Below, one piece after another: positions 55,201-64,000 of a DNA stretch of 64,000 bases (positions are counted from its first letter, which is position 1; each line of letters begins with the position of its first letter). The stretch is taken from contig NZ_JAAGWY010000001.1 in the NCBI RefSeq assembly GCF_010686705.1, positions 558,001 to 622,000 of the forward strand. Reading direction: 5' to 3'. The translations under genes and the position numbers were made by a program. The notes beneath the pieces were generated by a model that was not told where the DNA came from, searched no databases, and saw only the letters and a list, made by a program, of their open reading frames with translations. Origin of the DNA: Leifsonia tongyongensis. GTDB lineage: Bacteria > Actinomycetota > Actinomycetes > Actinomycetales > Microbacteriaceae.

Positions 55201-56835
55201 CGCCGTCGCGGCCACCAACCCGGACATCAGGGTGGACGGCTGGGCGCCCATGTCGGCGAGGATGTTGACCTGGGCCTGCTGCATCCTCACGTCAGCCGGG
55301 GCTCCGGCGCCGTCGTGTTCCTGGTCGAGTCCCCATGACCACTGGACAGTACCCGCTGAGAAGACGAGGGCTCCACTGGATGCGCGATAGAGGGTGACAT
55401 GGTGGGTCGTCGTTCCCGCGCCGACAGTGTTGCCGAAGTCCAGAAGTTCCTGCGGGACCGCACCGGTCGTCGTGGAGAGGTCGACCAGGCCGGCAGGTCT
55501 GAACCCGTTGTCAAGATCTTCATCGGACTCGTAGCCGACGGTGTGCGGCGCCAGCGCCGCGCTGGTTCCTGAGGCGAGCGAGGACAGACTGGTATTACGC
55601 CACAGTCTCGTCTTGCCCTGGGCCGCGGTCACGGTTATCGGCATATCACTGATGGTCGACATGTACATCGTTCCGGTGACCGCGTTCTCCGGCAAGCCCG
55701 CTCCGTTCGCCTGCGACGCGAACCGCGGGTCACGCCAGGTGCCCGTCCACTCCGTTGTGGGGTCGACCTTCGCGTTGCTCCACGTCTCTTTGTACGAGAC
55801 GAGGGTGCGGTAGTTGGTGGGCGTGCCTGCCACCGACGGCTCGTACCGCGTGTGCCAGTACATCTCGTTTCCGGAGAGGAACTGCGCGTTCACGCCCGCG
55901 TTGATCGCCGCCTGCACATTGGCGCGCTGCGCCGCAGACCAGTATTCGTCGTGTCCCACCGAGAGGAACACCTTGTGGTTCATGAGTTCCGACCCGTAGC
56001 GGTCGGTGTCGACGCCGCTGAAGTACGAGACGTCGTACCCGTTCTCCTCGAGGAACCTCACCTCGGGGTATTCGTTCGCGAAGTAGAAGTCGCGTCCGGA
56101 GTTGGTACCGCGGGTCGCGATCGGACGGTTGTAGCTGACCTTGTAGGCGCGACCGACGCCGGCGCCCTGGTAGAAGTCGGAGCCGCCGTAGCTGTTATAG
56201 GCCTGCCACGTCGGGTCCGACGTCTGGAACAGAACGTTGGAGTGACTCGCGTCATTGCGGACGATGAAGGTGATCAGGCTGTCGTCGTTGAGGTCTGGGC
56301 GGTGGAGGTGCGCGATATACACGCCTGACACAGCATCCGTCGGCACGGTCCACGATGCCGAGACGCCCCAGTTGCCGCAGTCGTAGAGCTGCGTGGTCGC
56401 ATCCGTGACGCACGGGGGCTGGATCTGGGGAAGGGTCGCCGACGGCGTCACGTCCGCGATCTTGCGTGCTCCGAGTCCCTGGTAGTAGCCGGTGCGGTAG
56501 ATCTGGATCGTGTACGCCTTCGCGTTCGTGTCGATCTTGAAGCTGATCGTCCCGCCGACGTTCACGCTGATGTCGGTGGAGAAGCCCTGGATGGTGCTGT
56601 CGCCGGCGCCCGTGACGTCCCAGATCGACGAGTCGGTGCCTGGCAGTGCGTTCTCGCAGACGATCGGGTTCGGGGCGGTCCCGCAGCCGGGCGCCGCATG
56701 AGCGGGCACCGAACCGAAGGCCATCAGGAGCCAGGTCACCAGCAGAACCACCATCGCGCCCGCGGTCGCGGTGAAGGGCGTGAATCGGTAACCTTGAGGC
56801 CACGCACGCAGATTCGGGTTCTGAGTTTTCCTCAC
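52240..56835 (-). CDS. Giant secreted protein: DMFase-like domain, Ig-like domains, four DUF4082
   Basis: GTG 56835 gives 1,531 residues; no ribosome site precedes it, so the start is provisional. Residues 28-47 are a signal sequence ending PAHA. Residues about 50-560 resemble the large subunit of N,N-dimethylformamidase: [49 protein letters not shown] (294-299) and [11 protein letters not shown] (322-332), which probably include iron-binding Tyr/Glu/His positions. An Ig-like domain (about 575-680), DUF4082 (about 690-835), Big_5-like (840-940), DUF4082 (945-1090), Big_5-like (1095-1195), DUF4082 (1205-1350), a Thr-Pro stalk (1355-1395) and a last DUF4082 follow. Its shared DUF4082 with the 27644 protein and place at the cluster edge suggest a polysaccharide-associated enzyme or adhesin. 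No sorting signal is visible. Confidence 0.87.
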   Translation of the reverse strand: MRKTQNPNLRAWPQGYRFTPFTATAGAMVVLLVTWLLMAFGSVPAHAAPGCGTAPNPIVCENALPGTDSSIWDVTGAGDSTIQGFSTDISVNVGGTISFKIDTNAKAYTIQIYRTGYYQGLGARKIADVTPSATLPQIQPPCVTDATTQLYDCGNWGVSASWTVPTDAVSGVYIAHLHRPDLNDDSLITFIVRNDASHSNVLFQTSDPTWQAYNSYGGSDFYQGAGVGRAYKVSYNRPIATRGTNSGRDFYFANEYPEVRFLEENGYDVSYFSGVDTDRYGSELMNHKVFLSVGHDEYWSAAQRANVQAAINAGVNAQFLSGNEMYWHTRYEPSVAGTPTNYRTLVSYKETWSNAKVDPTTEWTGTWRDPRFASQANGAGLPENAVTGTMYMSTISDMPITVTAAQGKTRLWRNTSLSSLASGTSAALAPHTVGYESDEDLDNGFRPAGLVDLSTTTGAVPQELLDFGNTVGAGTTTHHVTLYRASSGALVFSAGTVQWSWGLDQEHDGAGAPADVRMQQAQVNILADMGAQPSTLMSGLVAATASTDQTAPTATITTPASGASIANGATVTATGTAADVGGVVAGVEVSTDGGSSWHPATGTTSWSYTYVQHGVGAATIQVRATDDSGNTTATPTGRSVTITSPYSIFGKQAPAVADSGDASPVEVGLRFTPTQDGYISGVRFYKATANTGTHTGSLWDSNGNRLATVTFANETASGWQSANFPSFVPVSTGANYTISYSAPKGHYTASSNYWSYRGVSSAPMSVAGGFGSAPAGVYNTTPGQYPTSSYNQANYFVDATFVTTDTSPLAATGQWPLPGSSSVPLTTTIGAVFSKPVTPASIVFTVKDSLGNAVPGTTSYAATTRTATFTPTNALNGFVVYSVALTATDTTGLVLSSGNTWSFTSVKPDAPVGVCPCGLFTDSTVPAVLQVADSPVTLGLRFAATANGTVTGMRFYKNAANTGTHVGTLWAANGTKLASATFTGESTAGWQTVTFSTPVAITANTDYVVSYRSPTGNYSVTPGAFSGSGITRGVLVAGYNTGAYNYTDAFPGSNSTSNYMVDVLYTKAASPEAVVSQSPANGAVDIPVTSAISMAFSVALASGYSVAVTSGGASIGGTTALSTDGSTLTFTPSQSLPEGATVSVSVSGIVSIEGATLGTLTWSFATKSSTQTSYTLFGSDLPASTATNDASAVELGVTFTPSQDGTVSAIRFFKSATNTGTHTGSLWNAAGTRLATVTFTNETASGWQTASLSTPVALSAGQVYLVSYFAPTGNYSYTQNYFSAAKTSGPLTAGTSTNGRYLYSATGGFPTYSYNATNYFVDVVFTPTATSGGGGGGGSTPTPTPTPTPTPTPTPTPTPTPTPTPTPTPSPSPNPAAGASIFPDASVPANTAWPDGTPVQLGVRFTTSQAGSVTGIRFYKGAGDTGTHTASLWSATGTLLATATFTAETASGWQDVYFTTPVAIQTGVEYRASYHTTWSAYAVDPGALTNPVTNGALSTLANGGAYSYSTGFPNQTVSHNYWVDIHFVASP
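52731..52824 (-). repeat. Thr-Pro hexanucleotide linker in the giant DUF4082 gene
   Basis: A run of GTCGGN hexanucleotides on the plus strand codes for a continuous Thr-Pro stalk of about 30 residues between the third and fourth DUF4082 domains, preceded by a Gly run. It matches the style of the stalks in the other two secreted proteins. Confidence 0.8.
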
Positions 56836-56870
56836 AAACTGAGGTTCTCACAAACCCGTGCACGCCGCAT

Positions 56871-56887
56871 ACCCCCTAAAGGGGGAC
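56871..56887. promoter_or_regulatory. ACCCCC-TAAA-GGGGGA palindrome before the giant DUF4082 gene
   Basis: A near-perfect palindrome 36 bases upstream of the GTG at 56835, within the 61-base space after the amidohydrolase stop. It belongs to the same G/C-block class as 14791, 19183, 25805 and 27191. If the spacing of the other promoters applies, transcription would begin close to the GTG, so the mRNA may be leaderless or the true start lies further in. Confidence 0.45.
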
Positions 56888-56896
56888 GAATCGCTG

Positions 56897-58114
56897 TTAC
56901 TCCGTCGAATCCGCGCCCGACAGCCGATCCACGACGATCTCGCCGCCGCAGATCACGAGCCGACGCTCCGGGGCCTCGACGAGCGCTTCCTGCACGTTCT
57001 CCGCATCCACCAGCACCACATCCGCCGCCGCGCCGACGACGAGATCGTGCTTCGCGCGCCCCACGAAGCCCGCCGCCTCGCTGCTCGCGATCCGCACCGC
57101 CGCTTCGAGGTCCTCATCCTGACGCCACTCCGCGAGCTGCGCCATCCTCGCGGCCAGCGCGAGCAGGTCGCCGGTGCCGTACGGCCCCCACAGATCGCGG
57201 ATGCCGTCCGTTCCGAGCCCGACGCGAACGCCCGCATCCCGCAACGCCGTCAGCGGCAGCCGCGGAGCGTTCACCGGCGCGACCGTCGTGATCGTGACCC
57301 CGGCATCCGCGACCGCCTCGACGAGCGCCCGCTGCCGCGCATCCGGGACATCCCCGATGGCGAACCCGTGGGCGACGTTCACGCGGCCCGCCATCGCGTG
57401 CGCCCGCGTGCGCTCGACGATCAGCTCGTACTCGAACGCACCCAGCTCGCCGAGCTCGTGCAGGTGGATGTCGAGGCCCACCCCACGCCGCTCGGCGATG
57501 TCGAAGAGCGCGTCGAGCTGCCCCACCGGGTCGCGGTCGATGGACGCCGGGTCGAGGCCGCCGACCTGGTCGGCTCCTTCCGCCGCAGCGCGGTCGAGGA
57601 GCTCGAGGACGCCGGGATGCCGCAGCACGCCGTCCTGCGGGAACGCCACGATCTCCAGCCCGACCGGCACGCCGATCGCGGCGACCGCTTCGCGGACATG
57701 GCGGATGCCCTCCACCCCGACCCCGAGATCGACGTCGACGTGCGAACGGAACGCCGTCGTGCCGCACGCGACCATCCGCTTCAGCAGAGTCGACGTCCGC
57801 TCCACGCTCGGGATGCCCAGCTCGTCACGGTGAGCCCGTTCGTGCCGGATCCGCCCCTCGGTCGTCGCCTCGCCGCCGTAGGACACCCACGGAAGCCCCA
57901 GCCAGCTCTTGTCGAGGTGGGCGTGAGCATTGACGAAGCCGGGCAGCGCCAGGAGGCCGCGCCCGTCGACGAACTCCGTGTACGGGGCTCCCGTCTGCGA
58001 ACGCGGATCGTCGTCGTCATGCGCGAAGACCGCGGTGATGACGCCCTCGGCCATCCGCAGGTCGACCGCCGGGCCGCCCCACGGACGCACGTTCCTCAGC
58101 ACGGTCTCGGGCAT
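56897..58114 (-). CDS. Amidohydrolase, cytosine-deaminase-like
   Basis: The 405-residue enzyme is an amidohydrolase-superfamily TIM barrel. The metal ligands are visible: HAHLD (HxH), HVDVD, HLHELGE, VAHGFAIGD and GLGTDGIRD (the catalytic Asp). GFVNAHAHLDKSW is typical of the cytosine deaminase/N-isopropylammelide group, which deaminates pyrimidine or triazine rings using one metal ion. The substrate is unknown. AGGGGAGG precedes the ATG by seven bases. Cytosolic. It probably has no connection with the polysaccharide genes. Confidence 0.85.
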   Translation of the reverse strand: MPETVLRNVRPWGGPAVDLRMAEGVITAVFAHDDDDPRSQTGAPYTEFVDGRGLLALPGFVNAHAHLDKSWLGLPWVSYGGEATTEGRIRHERAHRDELGIPSVERTSTLLKRMVACGTTAFRSHVDVDLGVGVEGIRHVREAVAAIGVPVGLEIVAFPQDGVLRHPGVLELLDRAAAEGADQVGGLDPASIDRDPVGQLDALFDIAERRGVGLDIHLHELGELGAFEYELIVERTRAHAMAGRVNVAHGFAIGDVPDARQRALVEAVADAGVTITTVAPVNAPRLPLTALRDAGVRVGLGTDGIRDLWGPYGTGDLLALAARMAQLAEWRQDEDLEAAVRIASSEAAGFVGRAKHDLVVGAAADVVLVDAENVQEALVEAPERRLVICGGEIVVDRLSGADSTE

Positions 58115-58175
58115 CCGCCACCTCCCCTATAAGAGGGACAGCCGCCCCCTTAAAGAAAATGGTACGGGTGCGACC

Positions 58176-59135
58176 CTACCGGTCGGCGAAACGATCCGTC
58201 GCCTTGATCAGCGCGTGCAGGATGCCCGGCTCGTCGAACGAATGCCCGGCGTCGTCGATCATCCTGAGGTCGGCTTCCGGCCACGCCTTGTGCAGGTCCC
58301 ACGCAGTCATCGGCGGGGTGCACACGTCGTACCGCCCCTGCACGATCACGCCGGGGATGCCGTGGAGCAGGTTGGCGTTGCGGATGAGCTGCCCCTCCTC
58401 GAACCACCCCCCGTTCACGAAATAGTGATTCTCGATGCGGGCGAACGCGACCGCGTACTTCTCCTCCGTGAACTCTTCCACCAGGTCCGGCCGCGGCTTC
58501 AGGGTGATCGTCGACGACTCCCAGCGCGACCAGGCCACCGCTGCAGGGCCGTGGACCGCCGGATCCGGGTCGTTGAGGAGCCGGCTGTACGCGCGGATGA
58601 GGTGGCCGCGATCGACGACCGGCACCGGTTCGACGAAACCCTCCCACAGGTCGGGGAACAGGGCCGCAGCCCCGCCCTCGTAGAACCATTCCAGTTCGGC
58701 GGCGCGGAGCGTGAAAATGCCGCGCAGGATGAGCTCCGTCACGCGCTCGGGGTGCGTCTGGGCGTACGCGAGGGCCAGCGTGCTCCCCCAGGAGCCGCCG
58801 AAGACCTGCCACTTCTCCACCTCGAGCATCTCGCGCAACTGCTCCATGTCGGCGACGAGATGCCACGTGGTGTTCGTGCTGAGGTCCGCATCCGGATCGC
58901 TGGCATGCGGCAGGCTCTTGCCGCAGCCGCGCTGGTCGAAGAGGACGATGCGGTACTTCTCCGGGTCGAACACGCGCCGCTGGTTCGGGTTGGTTCCGCC
59001 GCCCGGGCCCCCGTGCAGGAACACGACCGGCTTTCCGTCGGGGTTGCCGCTCGTCTCCCAGTACACCTGCTGTCCGTCGCCGACGTCGAGAAAGCCGGAA
59101 TCGTACGGCTCGATCTCGGGATAGAAGGTTCGCAT
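58176..59135 (-). CDS. pip: Prolyl aminopeptidase
   Basis: From ATG 59135 the product has 319 residues, the usual length for proline iminopeptidase (peptidase S33). The oxyanion motif HGGPGGG, the nucleophile elbow GGSWGS and the final DDAGHS histidine are present, as are FDQRGCGKS and NTTWHLVADMEQLR. It removes N-terminal proline from peptides in the cytosol. TATGCT lies six bases before the ATG, indicating a leaderless transcript. The longer frame to 59933 is antisense to malate dehydrogenase and was rejected. Confidence 0.94.
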   Translation of the reverse strand: MRTFYPEIEPYDSGFLDVGDGQQVYWETSGNPDGKPVVFLHGGPGGGTNPNQRRVFDPEKYRIVLFDQRGCGKSLPHASDPDADLSTNTTWHLVADMEQLREMLEVEKWQVFGGSWGSTLALAYAQTHPERVTELILRGIFTLRAAELEWFYEGGAAALFPDLWEGFVEPVPVVDRGHLIRAYSRLLNDPDPAVHGPAAVAWSRWESSTITLKPRPDLVEEFTEEKYAVAFARIENHYFVNGGWFEEGQLIRNANLLHGIPGVIVQGRYDVCTPPMTAWDLHKAWPEADLRMIDDAGHSFDEPGILHALIKATDRFADR

Positions 59136-59160
59136 GGCCAGAGCATAGGGCCAGTCATAG

Positions 59161-60153
<993 letters not shown>

Positions 60154-60192
60154 GCGGGGCTGGGTCGCCCCGCGCAGGCGATCCGTCTCACC

Positions 60193-60315
60193 GCACTGTG
60201 CCAGCGCACGTGATCGGTCCCCGCGCACTCGTGCCAGCGCACGCGATCCGTCTGACTGCACTAGAAAAGTTCCAGCGCACTAGTACAAACGCGTGCGCTG
60301 GAACTTTACTAGTGC
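60193..60315. repeat. Tandem GTGCCAGCGCAC units and a 23-base-arm inverted repeat
   Basis: Units at 60198 and 60231 share GTGCCAGCGCACGYGATC (33-base period), each preceded by GCACT. A diverged third unit forms the left arm of an inverted repeat: 60258-60280 pairs with 60293-60315 over 23 bases with one mismatch and a 12-base loop. It lies between convergent mdh and the acyl-CoA oxidase gene, so termination in both directions is likely. Confidence 0.65.
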
Positions 60316-60351
60316 GGCGAGGCGCATTCCGGAGCGCGGAGCGCCGCCCGG

Positions 60352-62478
60352 CTACCGCTTCTTCGTCTTGAGCGACTTCTCCTCGACCGGAGCCTCACCC
60401 GACGCTCGCAGGTCGGCGTAGTACGCCCGCGCCTCCTCCTGGCGCTCGGCCTCCGCTCCCGTCGCGATCTTCGCGCGCACCAGCTCCGGTCCGTAGCCGA
60501 AAGCGTCGACGAGGTCGACGGCGTGCGGGCGGATGCGCGTGATCAGCCGGTCGATGTAGGCGCCGACCGCCTGGGCGCGCTGCGGCGACAGGCGCCCGTG
60601 GATGACGTACCAGGCCAGGTGCTTCTCGATGAGCCCGAAGCCGAACAGGTCGCGCAGCCAGGTGAGCACCTGCCGTGTTCCCGAATCCGGTGCCTTCTCG
60701 AGCGCATCCGTGAACGCCTCCCATTGGAGGAGTTCGGCATGGGCGCGGGCAGCCTCGATCAGCTCGTTCTGCTGTGAGTTGAAGAGATCGGCCGCGGCCT
60801 TCTTCGACAGGCGGTCCGCCGAACGCAGCCGGCCTGCGATCTCGGAGATCATCGTCGCGACGCGGTCGGTGAGGAGTTCGCGCTGCGTGCTCGGCTCCTG
60901 CAGCCAGTTCACCGAGCGGGCGGTCGAACCGAAGTCCTTGACCGTCTGGGCGACACTGCGCAACCCGGTGCCGTGGTAGGCGCGGCCGGCCGCCTGGGTC
61001 ACGACGTACCGGGCGAGGGCGCCCGCGTCCGCTTTGGCGAACTTGCGGCTGAAGTCGGTGAGGAGCCGCTTGGCGACGAGCTGGAGCAGCACGTTGTTGT
61101 CGCCCTCGAACGTCACGTAGACGTCGAGGTCGGCGCGCAGCGAGGTCAGCCTGTTCTCGACGAGGAACCCGGCCCCTCCGCACGCTTCGCGACATTCCTG
61201 CAGCGTGTCGAGGGCGTGCCAGGTGGAGAGCGGCTTCAGGGCGGCCGCGATGGTCTCGAGGTCTTGGCGGTCGGCATCCGTGTCGGTTCGCCCGCTGAAG
61301 ACGTCGTCGAACTTCTGGAGGAACACCTCGTGCGCGAAGCTCGCGGCGTAGGTGGTCGCCAGCAGCGGGAAGAGGCGGCGCTGGTGCCGCTGGTAGTCGA
61401 GGATCACCTCTTCGTCGGTGTCGCTGCCTGCTGTGAACTGGCGACGCTCGCTGCCGTAGGTGACCGCGATCTTGAGGCCGATCTTCGACGCGGCGACGGC
61501 CGAACCGTCGAGCGAGACGCGCCCCTGCACCAGCGTGCCGAGCATCGTGAAGAAGCGGCGTCCTGGGCTGTCGATGGGCGACGTGTAGGTGCCGTCCTCG
61601 GCGACGTCGCCGTACTTGTTGAGCAGGTCGGTGCGGGGGATGCGCACCCCGGTGAAATGCAGCCGGCCGTTGTCGATACCGTTCAGCCCGCCCTTGAGGC
61701 CATCGTCTTCGCCGCCGATCCCGGGGAGGAACGCGCCGTCGGCGTCGCGGATCGGAACATAGAAGGCGTGAACGCCGTGGCGCATACCTCGGGTGATGAG
61801 CTGGGCGAACACGACCGCCGCCCGACCGTCCTCGGCGGCGTTGCCGAGGTAGTCCTTCCACGCTGCGCGGAAGGGAGTGTCGATTACGAATTCCTGTGTC
61901 TCGGGATCGTAGGTCGCCGTGGTTGCGACGCTGGCGACATCCGATCCGTGTCCGGTCTCGGTCATCGCGAACGCGCCGGGGACCTCGAGGCTCATGATGC
62001 CGGGAAGGTACTTCTTGTGGTGGTGCTCAGTGCCGAGCTGCATGACGGCCGAGCCGAACAGGCCCCACTGCACGCCCGACTTGATCTGGAGCGACGGGTC
62101 GGCAGCGACGAGCTCTTCGAACCCGGCGATGTTGCCGCCGTTGTCTTCCTGACCGCCGACGCTCTTCGGGAATGCGCGGTGCACCTGCCCGTTCGCCACG
62201 AGGAGTTTCAGCTGCCCGAACGTACGAGCGCGCTGGTCTTTCAGGCTGAGACCTTCGACCTTCTGCATCTCAGGACGGCTCGACAGCGCCCGCGACGCAA
62301 GGCGGGCTTCGGCCCAGGTGCCGAGAAGCTGGCGGCCGAGCTTCTCGACGTCGATGCGTGGCGCCGCGGAATCGATCTGTTCGGGGGTCGTGCTGTCGGC
62401 GGGTTCGATCCCGGCGTCGGGCGTGGTGTCTGCCGTGGTGCCGGGCGTGGCGTTGGTTCGCGTGGCGGTGTCAACCAT
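60352..62478 (-). CDS. Acyl-CoA oxidase / acyl-CoA dehydrogenase
   Basis: The 708-residue protein has the acyl-CoA oxidase plan: an alpha-helical N-domain, the FAD-binding MTETGHGSD region, a beta domain and a long C-terminal ACOX half. YVTFEGDNNVLLQL carries the likely catalytic glutamate. It oxidises acyl-CoA to trans-2-enoyl-CoA, passing electrons to oxygen, in beta-oxidation. The first ~40 residues are a Thr/Ala/Pro-rich tail that may not be ordered. GAGGAA precedes the ATG. Cytosolic and monocistronic. Confidence 0.92.
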   Translation of the reverse strand: MVDTATRTNATPGTTADTTPDAGIEPADSTTPEQIDSAAPRIDVEKLGRQLLGTWAEARLASRALSSRPEMQKVEGLSLKDQRARTFGQLKLLVANGQVHRAFPKSVGGQEDNGGNIAGFEELVAADPSLQIKSGVQWGLFGSAVMQLGTEHHHKKYLPGIMSLEVPGAFAMTETGHGSDVASVATTATYDPETQEFVIDTPFRAAWKDYLGNAAEDGRAAVVFAQLITRGMRHGVHAFYVPIRDADGAFLPGIGGEDDGLKGGLNGIDNGRLHFTGVRIPRTDLLNKYGDVAEDGTYTSPIDSPGRRFFTMLGTLVQGRVSLDGSAVAASKIGLKIAVTYGSERRQFTAGSDTDEEVILDYQRHQRRLFPLLATTYAASFAHEVFLQKFDDVFSGRTDTDADRQDLETIAAALKPLSTWHALDTLQECREACGGAGFLVENRLTSLRADLDVYVTFEGDNNVLLQLVAKRLLTDFSRKFAKADAGALARYVVTQAAGRAYHGTGLRSVAQTVKDFGSTARSVNWLQEPSTQRELLTDRVATMISEIAGRLRSADRLSKKAAADLFNSQQNELIEAARAHAELLQWEAFTDALEKAPDSGTRQVLTWLRDLFGFGLIEKHLAWYVIHGRLSPQRAQAVGAYIDRLITRIRPHAVDLVDAFGYGPELVRAKIATGAEAERQEEARAYYADLRASGEAPVEEKSLKTKKR

Positions 62479-62655
62479 TGTTCCTCTTCAGTGTCGAGAG
62501 CAGTCTCCATCCACCGTATGACGGGGTCTCCCCAACGCGAAGTCGTCGGTGTACGGCCTACAAAAGCGGGGCGGATGCTCGCGAGCGGCACTGTGGAAAG
62601 CCACAGATGGAGCACCCGAAAGTCGGCGTGACCCCACAATCGGCCCGGACGTGAC

Positions 62656-62710
62656 AAAAGGTGCGGGAAGCGGGTCTCCGGTCATCCGGAGCCTTCTTCC
62701 CGCACCTTTC
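62656..62710 (-). terminator. Nested stem-loop terminator of the hexapeptide gene
   Basis: An outer stem of 14 base pairs (62657-62670 with 62696-62709) encloses an inner six-base-pair hairpin (CTCCGG-TCAT-CCGGAG, 62676-62691). Read on the minus strand the structure ends in CTTTTGT, a short T tract. It lies 20 bases past the stop of the gene at 62730. Confidence 0.75.
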
Positions 62711-62729
62711 GTGGGACGAGCGAGACGGG

Positions 62730-63185
62730 TCAGGCCGCGCGGCGCGCCTGCGGCCTCACCGGGCGCGACATCGCAGCGAGGGCCGCGCGACTCGTGGCGC
62801 CGCCCTTCGGTTCGATCACGGTTCCGGCCGCGATCTGCTGATCCCTGTCGACCCGCACGCCGTTGCCGACCATGACGTCAGCGCCCAGTTTGGTATTGCT
62901 GCCGATCCGTACGCCGCTTCCGACGACGCATCCTTCGCCGACGTGCACGTTCGATCCCACGAACGTGCGGTCACCGACGGTAGCTCCTTTGTCGATCCAG
63001 CTGCCTGCGCCGACCCAGCTGTCGAGCCCCACCCGTGCGTGGGCCTCCACGTACGCGGTCGCGTCGATGAACGCCGTCTCCGCAACGCGTGCGGACGGCG
63101 ACACGAGGCCACGCCCGTTGGCGTGCCTCTTGTACTTGATGATGGCGCCGGTCTCATCCTCGAGCTCTTCGATCATTCGTGCCAT
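62730..63185 (-). CDS. Hexapeptide-repeat (left-handed beta-helix) protein
   Basis: The 151-residue protein is a short left-handed beta-helix of about eight coils with isoleucine/valine hexapeptides: SARVAETAFIDATAYVEAHA, VGAGSWIDKGATVGDRTFVG and VGSGVRIGSNTKLGADVMVG. This resembles acyltransferases or gamma-class carbonic anhydrase-like folds, but the three metal histidines are absent. AAGGAGG is a strong ribosome site. Function unknown. Confidence 0.75.
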   Translation of the reverse strand: MARMIEELEDETGAIIKYKRHANGRGLVSPSARVAETAFIDATAYVEAHARVGLDSWVGAGSWIDKGATVGDRTFVGSNVHVGEGCVVGSGVRIGSNTKLGADVMVGNGVRVDRDQQIAAGTVIEPKGGATSRAALAAMSRPVRPQARRAA

Positions 63186-63379
63186 CCCATCCTCCTTCGA
63201 GTTCGAGTCAATTCACGATCAACAAGGTAAACACCCGTTGACCCAAAAAGATTCCCTGATCCGACTACGGTTCGGCCTCGGATTCCTGACTTCGTTCCCG
63301 TCACGTCGGGGGTCGCTGCGATACTCGGAACGAAGACCCATTCAGTACGCGCAGATGCGATCGAGCACAAGGGGGCTGC

Positions 63380-63973
63380 ATGGACGAGCGCGAGATCCTG
63401 TACATCGACAGCGTCGCGGAATGGGCGGAATGGCTGGATGCGCACCACGCCGACACCGACGGCGTGCGCCTCGCCATCGTCAAGAGGAGCGCGGGCGGCA
63501 CGGCCTCATACGGCGAATACCTTGACGTCGCGCTCTGCTACGGCTGGATCGACGGGCGCCGCAATTCGCTCGACGACCAGCGCTTCCTTCAGCTGTTCAC
63601 GCCGCGCACGAAGTCGAGCATCTGGTCGGAGCGCAATCGCGAACACGTCGCGCGGCTCAGCGCCGCCGGTGCGATGCGGCCAGCCGGGCTGGCCGAAGTG
63701 GAGCGGGCGAAGGCGGATGGGCGCTGGGAGTCGGCGTATGCACCCCAGTCGACCGCCGAGGTTCCCGGGGAACTTGCTGACGCACTCGCAGGCAACACGG
63801 AGGCTGCTGCATTCTTCGAGACGCTTTCGGCTCAGAACCGGTTCGCGATCCTCTTCCGCCTCGCCAACGTGAAACGCGCTGAGACACGCACACGAAAGAT
63901 CACCGAGTACGTCGACATGCTCGCCCGCCACGAGACCATCTACCCCCAGGCCGACCGTCCGCCGAAGGCCTGA
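63380..63973 (+). CDS. YdeI/OmpD-associated family protein
   Basis: The 197-residue protein matches the YdeI-like family: WAEWLDAHHADTDGVRLAIVKR, SYGEYLDVALCYGWIDGRR, FTPRTKSSIWSERNREHVAR and the C-terminal FRLANVKRAETRTRKITEYV. Members are linked to bacteriocin protection or envelope stress in some bacteria, but the biochemical activity is not known. GGGGG lies upstream of the ATG. It ends 27 bases before the window edge. Confidence 0.88.
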   Translation: MDEREILYIDSVAEWAEWLDAHHADTDGVRLAIVKRSAGGTASYGEYLDVALCYGWIDGRRNSLDDQRFLQLFTPRTKSSIWSERNREHVARLSAAGAMRPAGLAEVERAKADGRWESAYAPQSTAEVPGELADALAGNTEAAAFFETLSAQNRFAILFRLANVKRAETRTRKITEYVDMLARHETIYPQADRPPKA

Positions 63974-64000
63974 CGCCGAGCGCCGGATATGCCTCAACTC

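Noticed and set aside
58123-58139. CTCCCCTATAAGAGGG palindrome before the amidohydrolase gene
   Set aside because: It overlaps the ribosome-binding site (AGGGGAGG) of that gene, which explains the G block; it has neither the ACCCC edge nor the downstream boxes.

Overview
The window is high-GC DNA with actinobacterial gene style: ATGA/GTGA-overlapping operons, GTG and TTG starts, and several leaderless promoters with a TAnnnT box 6-7 nt before the start codon. Protein content (DUF4082 surface proteins, an SRAP protein, SHOCT and Wzz-like proteins, a Wzx/Wzy polysaccharide locus without outer-membrane export genes) suggests a Gram-positive actinobacterium. Microbacteriaceae is my best guess, an inference from protein style and not from a marker gene. 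No rRNA, tRNA, CRISPR array or insertion sequence was seen.

Region 1 (1-14518) is a single minus-strand reading frame that runs off the left edge. It encodes at least 4,839 residues of a secreted giant surface protein: an extended signal sequence, Thr/Pro and Ala/Pro stalks, a non-repetitive beta domain, then about nine copies of a ~390-residue Ala/Thr/Ser/Gly/Val repeat. Copies nearest the left edge are almost identical; those nearest the N-terminus have diverged.

Region 2 (15028-19052) holds a PH-like/SHOCT protein, an aldo/keto reductase, an SRAP (HMCES/YedK) DNA-protein crosslink protein and a front-end-type fatty acid desaturase.

Region 3 (19547-52170) is a large exopolysaccharide locus. 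An initiating polyprenyl glycosylphosphotransferase heads a small operon with a frameshifted membrane-anchored gene, an MFS protein and a TolB-like protein. An L-2-hydroxyglutarate oxidase, an alpha/alpha-toroid protein and a DUF4082/beta-helix protein follow. Next come a GNAT protein, glycosyltransferases, a NodB-type deacetylase, two Wzz-like proteins and a Wzy-like polymerase. A 14-gene minus-strand run (52170 to 35583) carries nucleotide-sugar genes (Gfo/Idh, epimerase, two DegT aminotransferases, NeuD/PglD acyltransferase), a GT2, a Wzx flippase, three further glycosyltransferases (one WsaF-like), and a four-gene cassette of acyl-CoA ligase, PLP decarboxylase, acyl carrier protein and asparagine-synthase-like protein. 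That cassette resembles the 'exosortase A system-associated' set of Gram-negative bacteria, but no exosortase is in this window.

Region 4 (52240-56835) is a second giant secreted protein: an N,N-dimethylformamidase-like domain, Ig-like domains and four DUF4082 domains. Region 5 (56897-63973) is mainly housekeeping: amidohydrolase, prolyl aminopeptidase, malate dehydrogenase, acyl-CoA oxidase, a hexapeptide-repeat protein and a YdeI-family protein.

Taken together the locus encodes synthesis, flipping, polymerisation and modification of a cell-surface polysaccharide, plus secreted DUF4082 proteins that probably bind it. Three rightward promoters (near 19183, 25805 and 27191) share one architecture: a G/C-block palindrome, an AT-rich -10-like box 50-53 nt further on and a TCACTT element at 66-72 nt. 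Related palindromes lie upstream of both giant genes. One regulator may therefore coordinate the surface programme.
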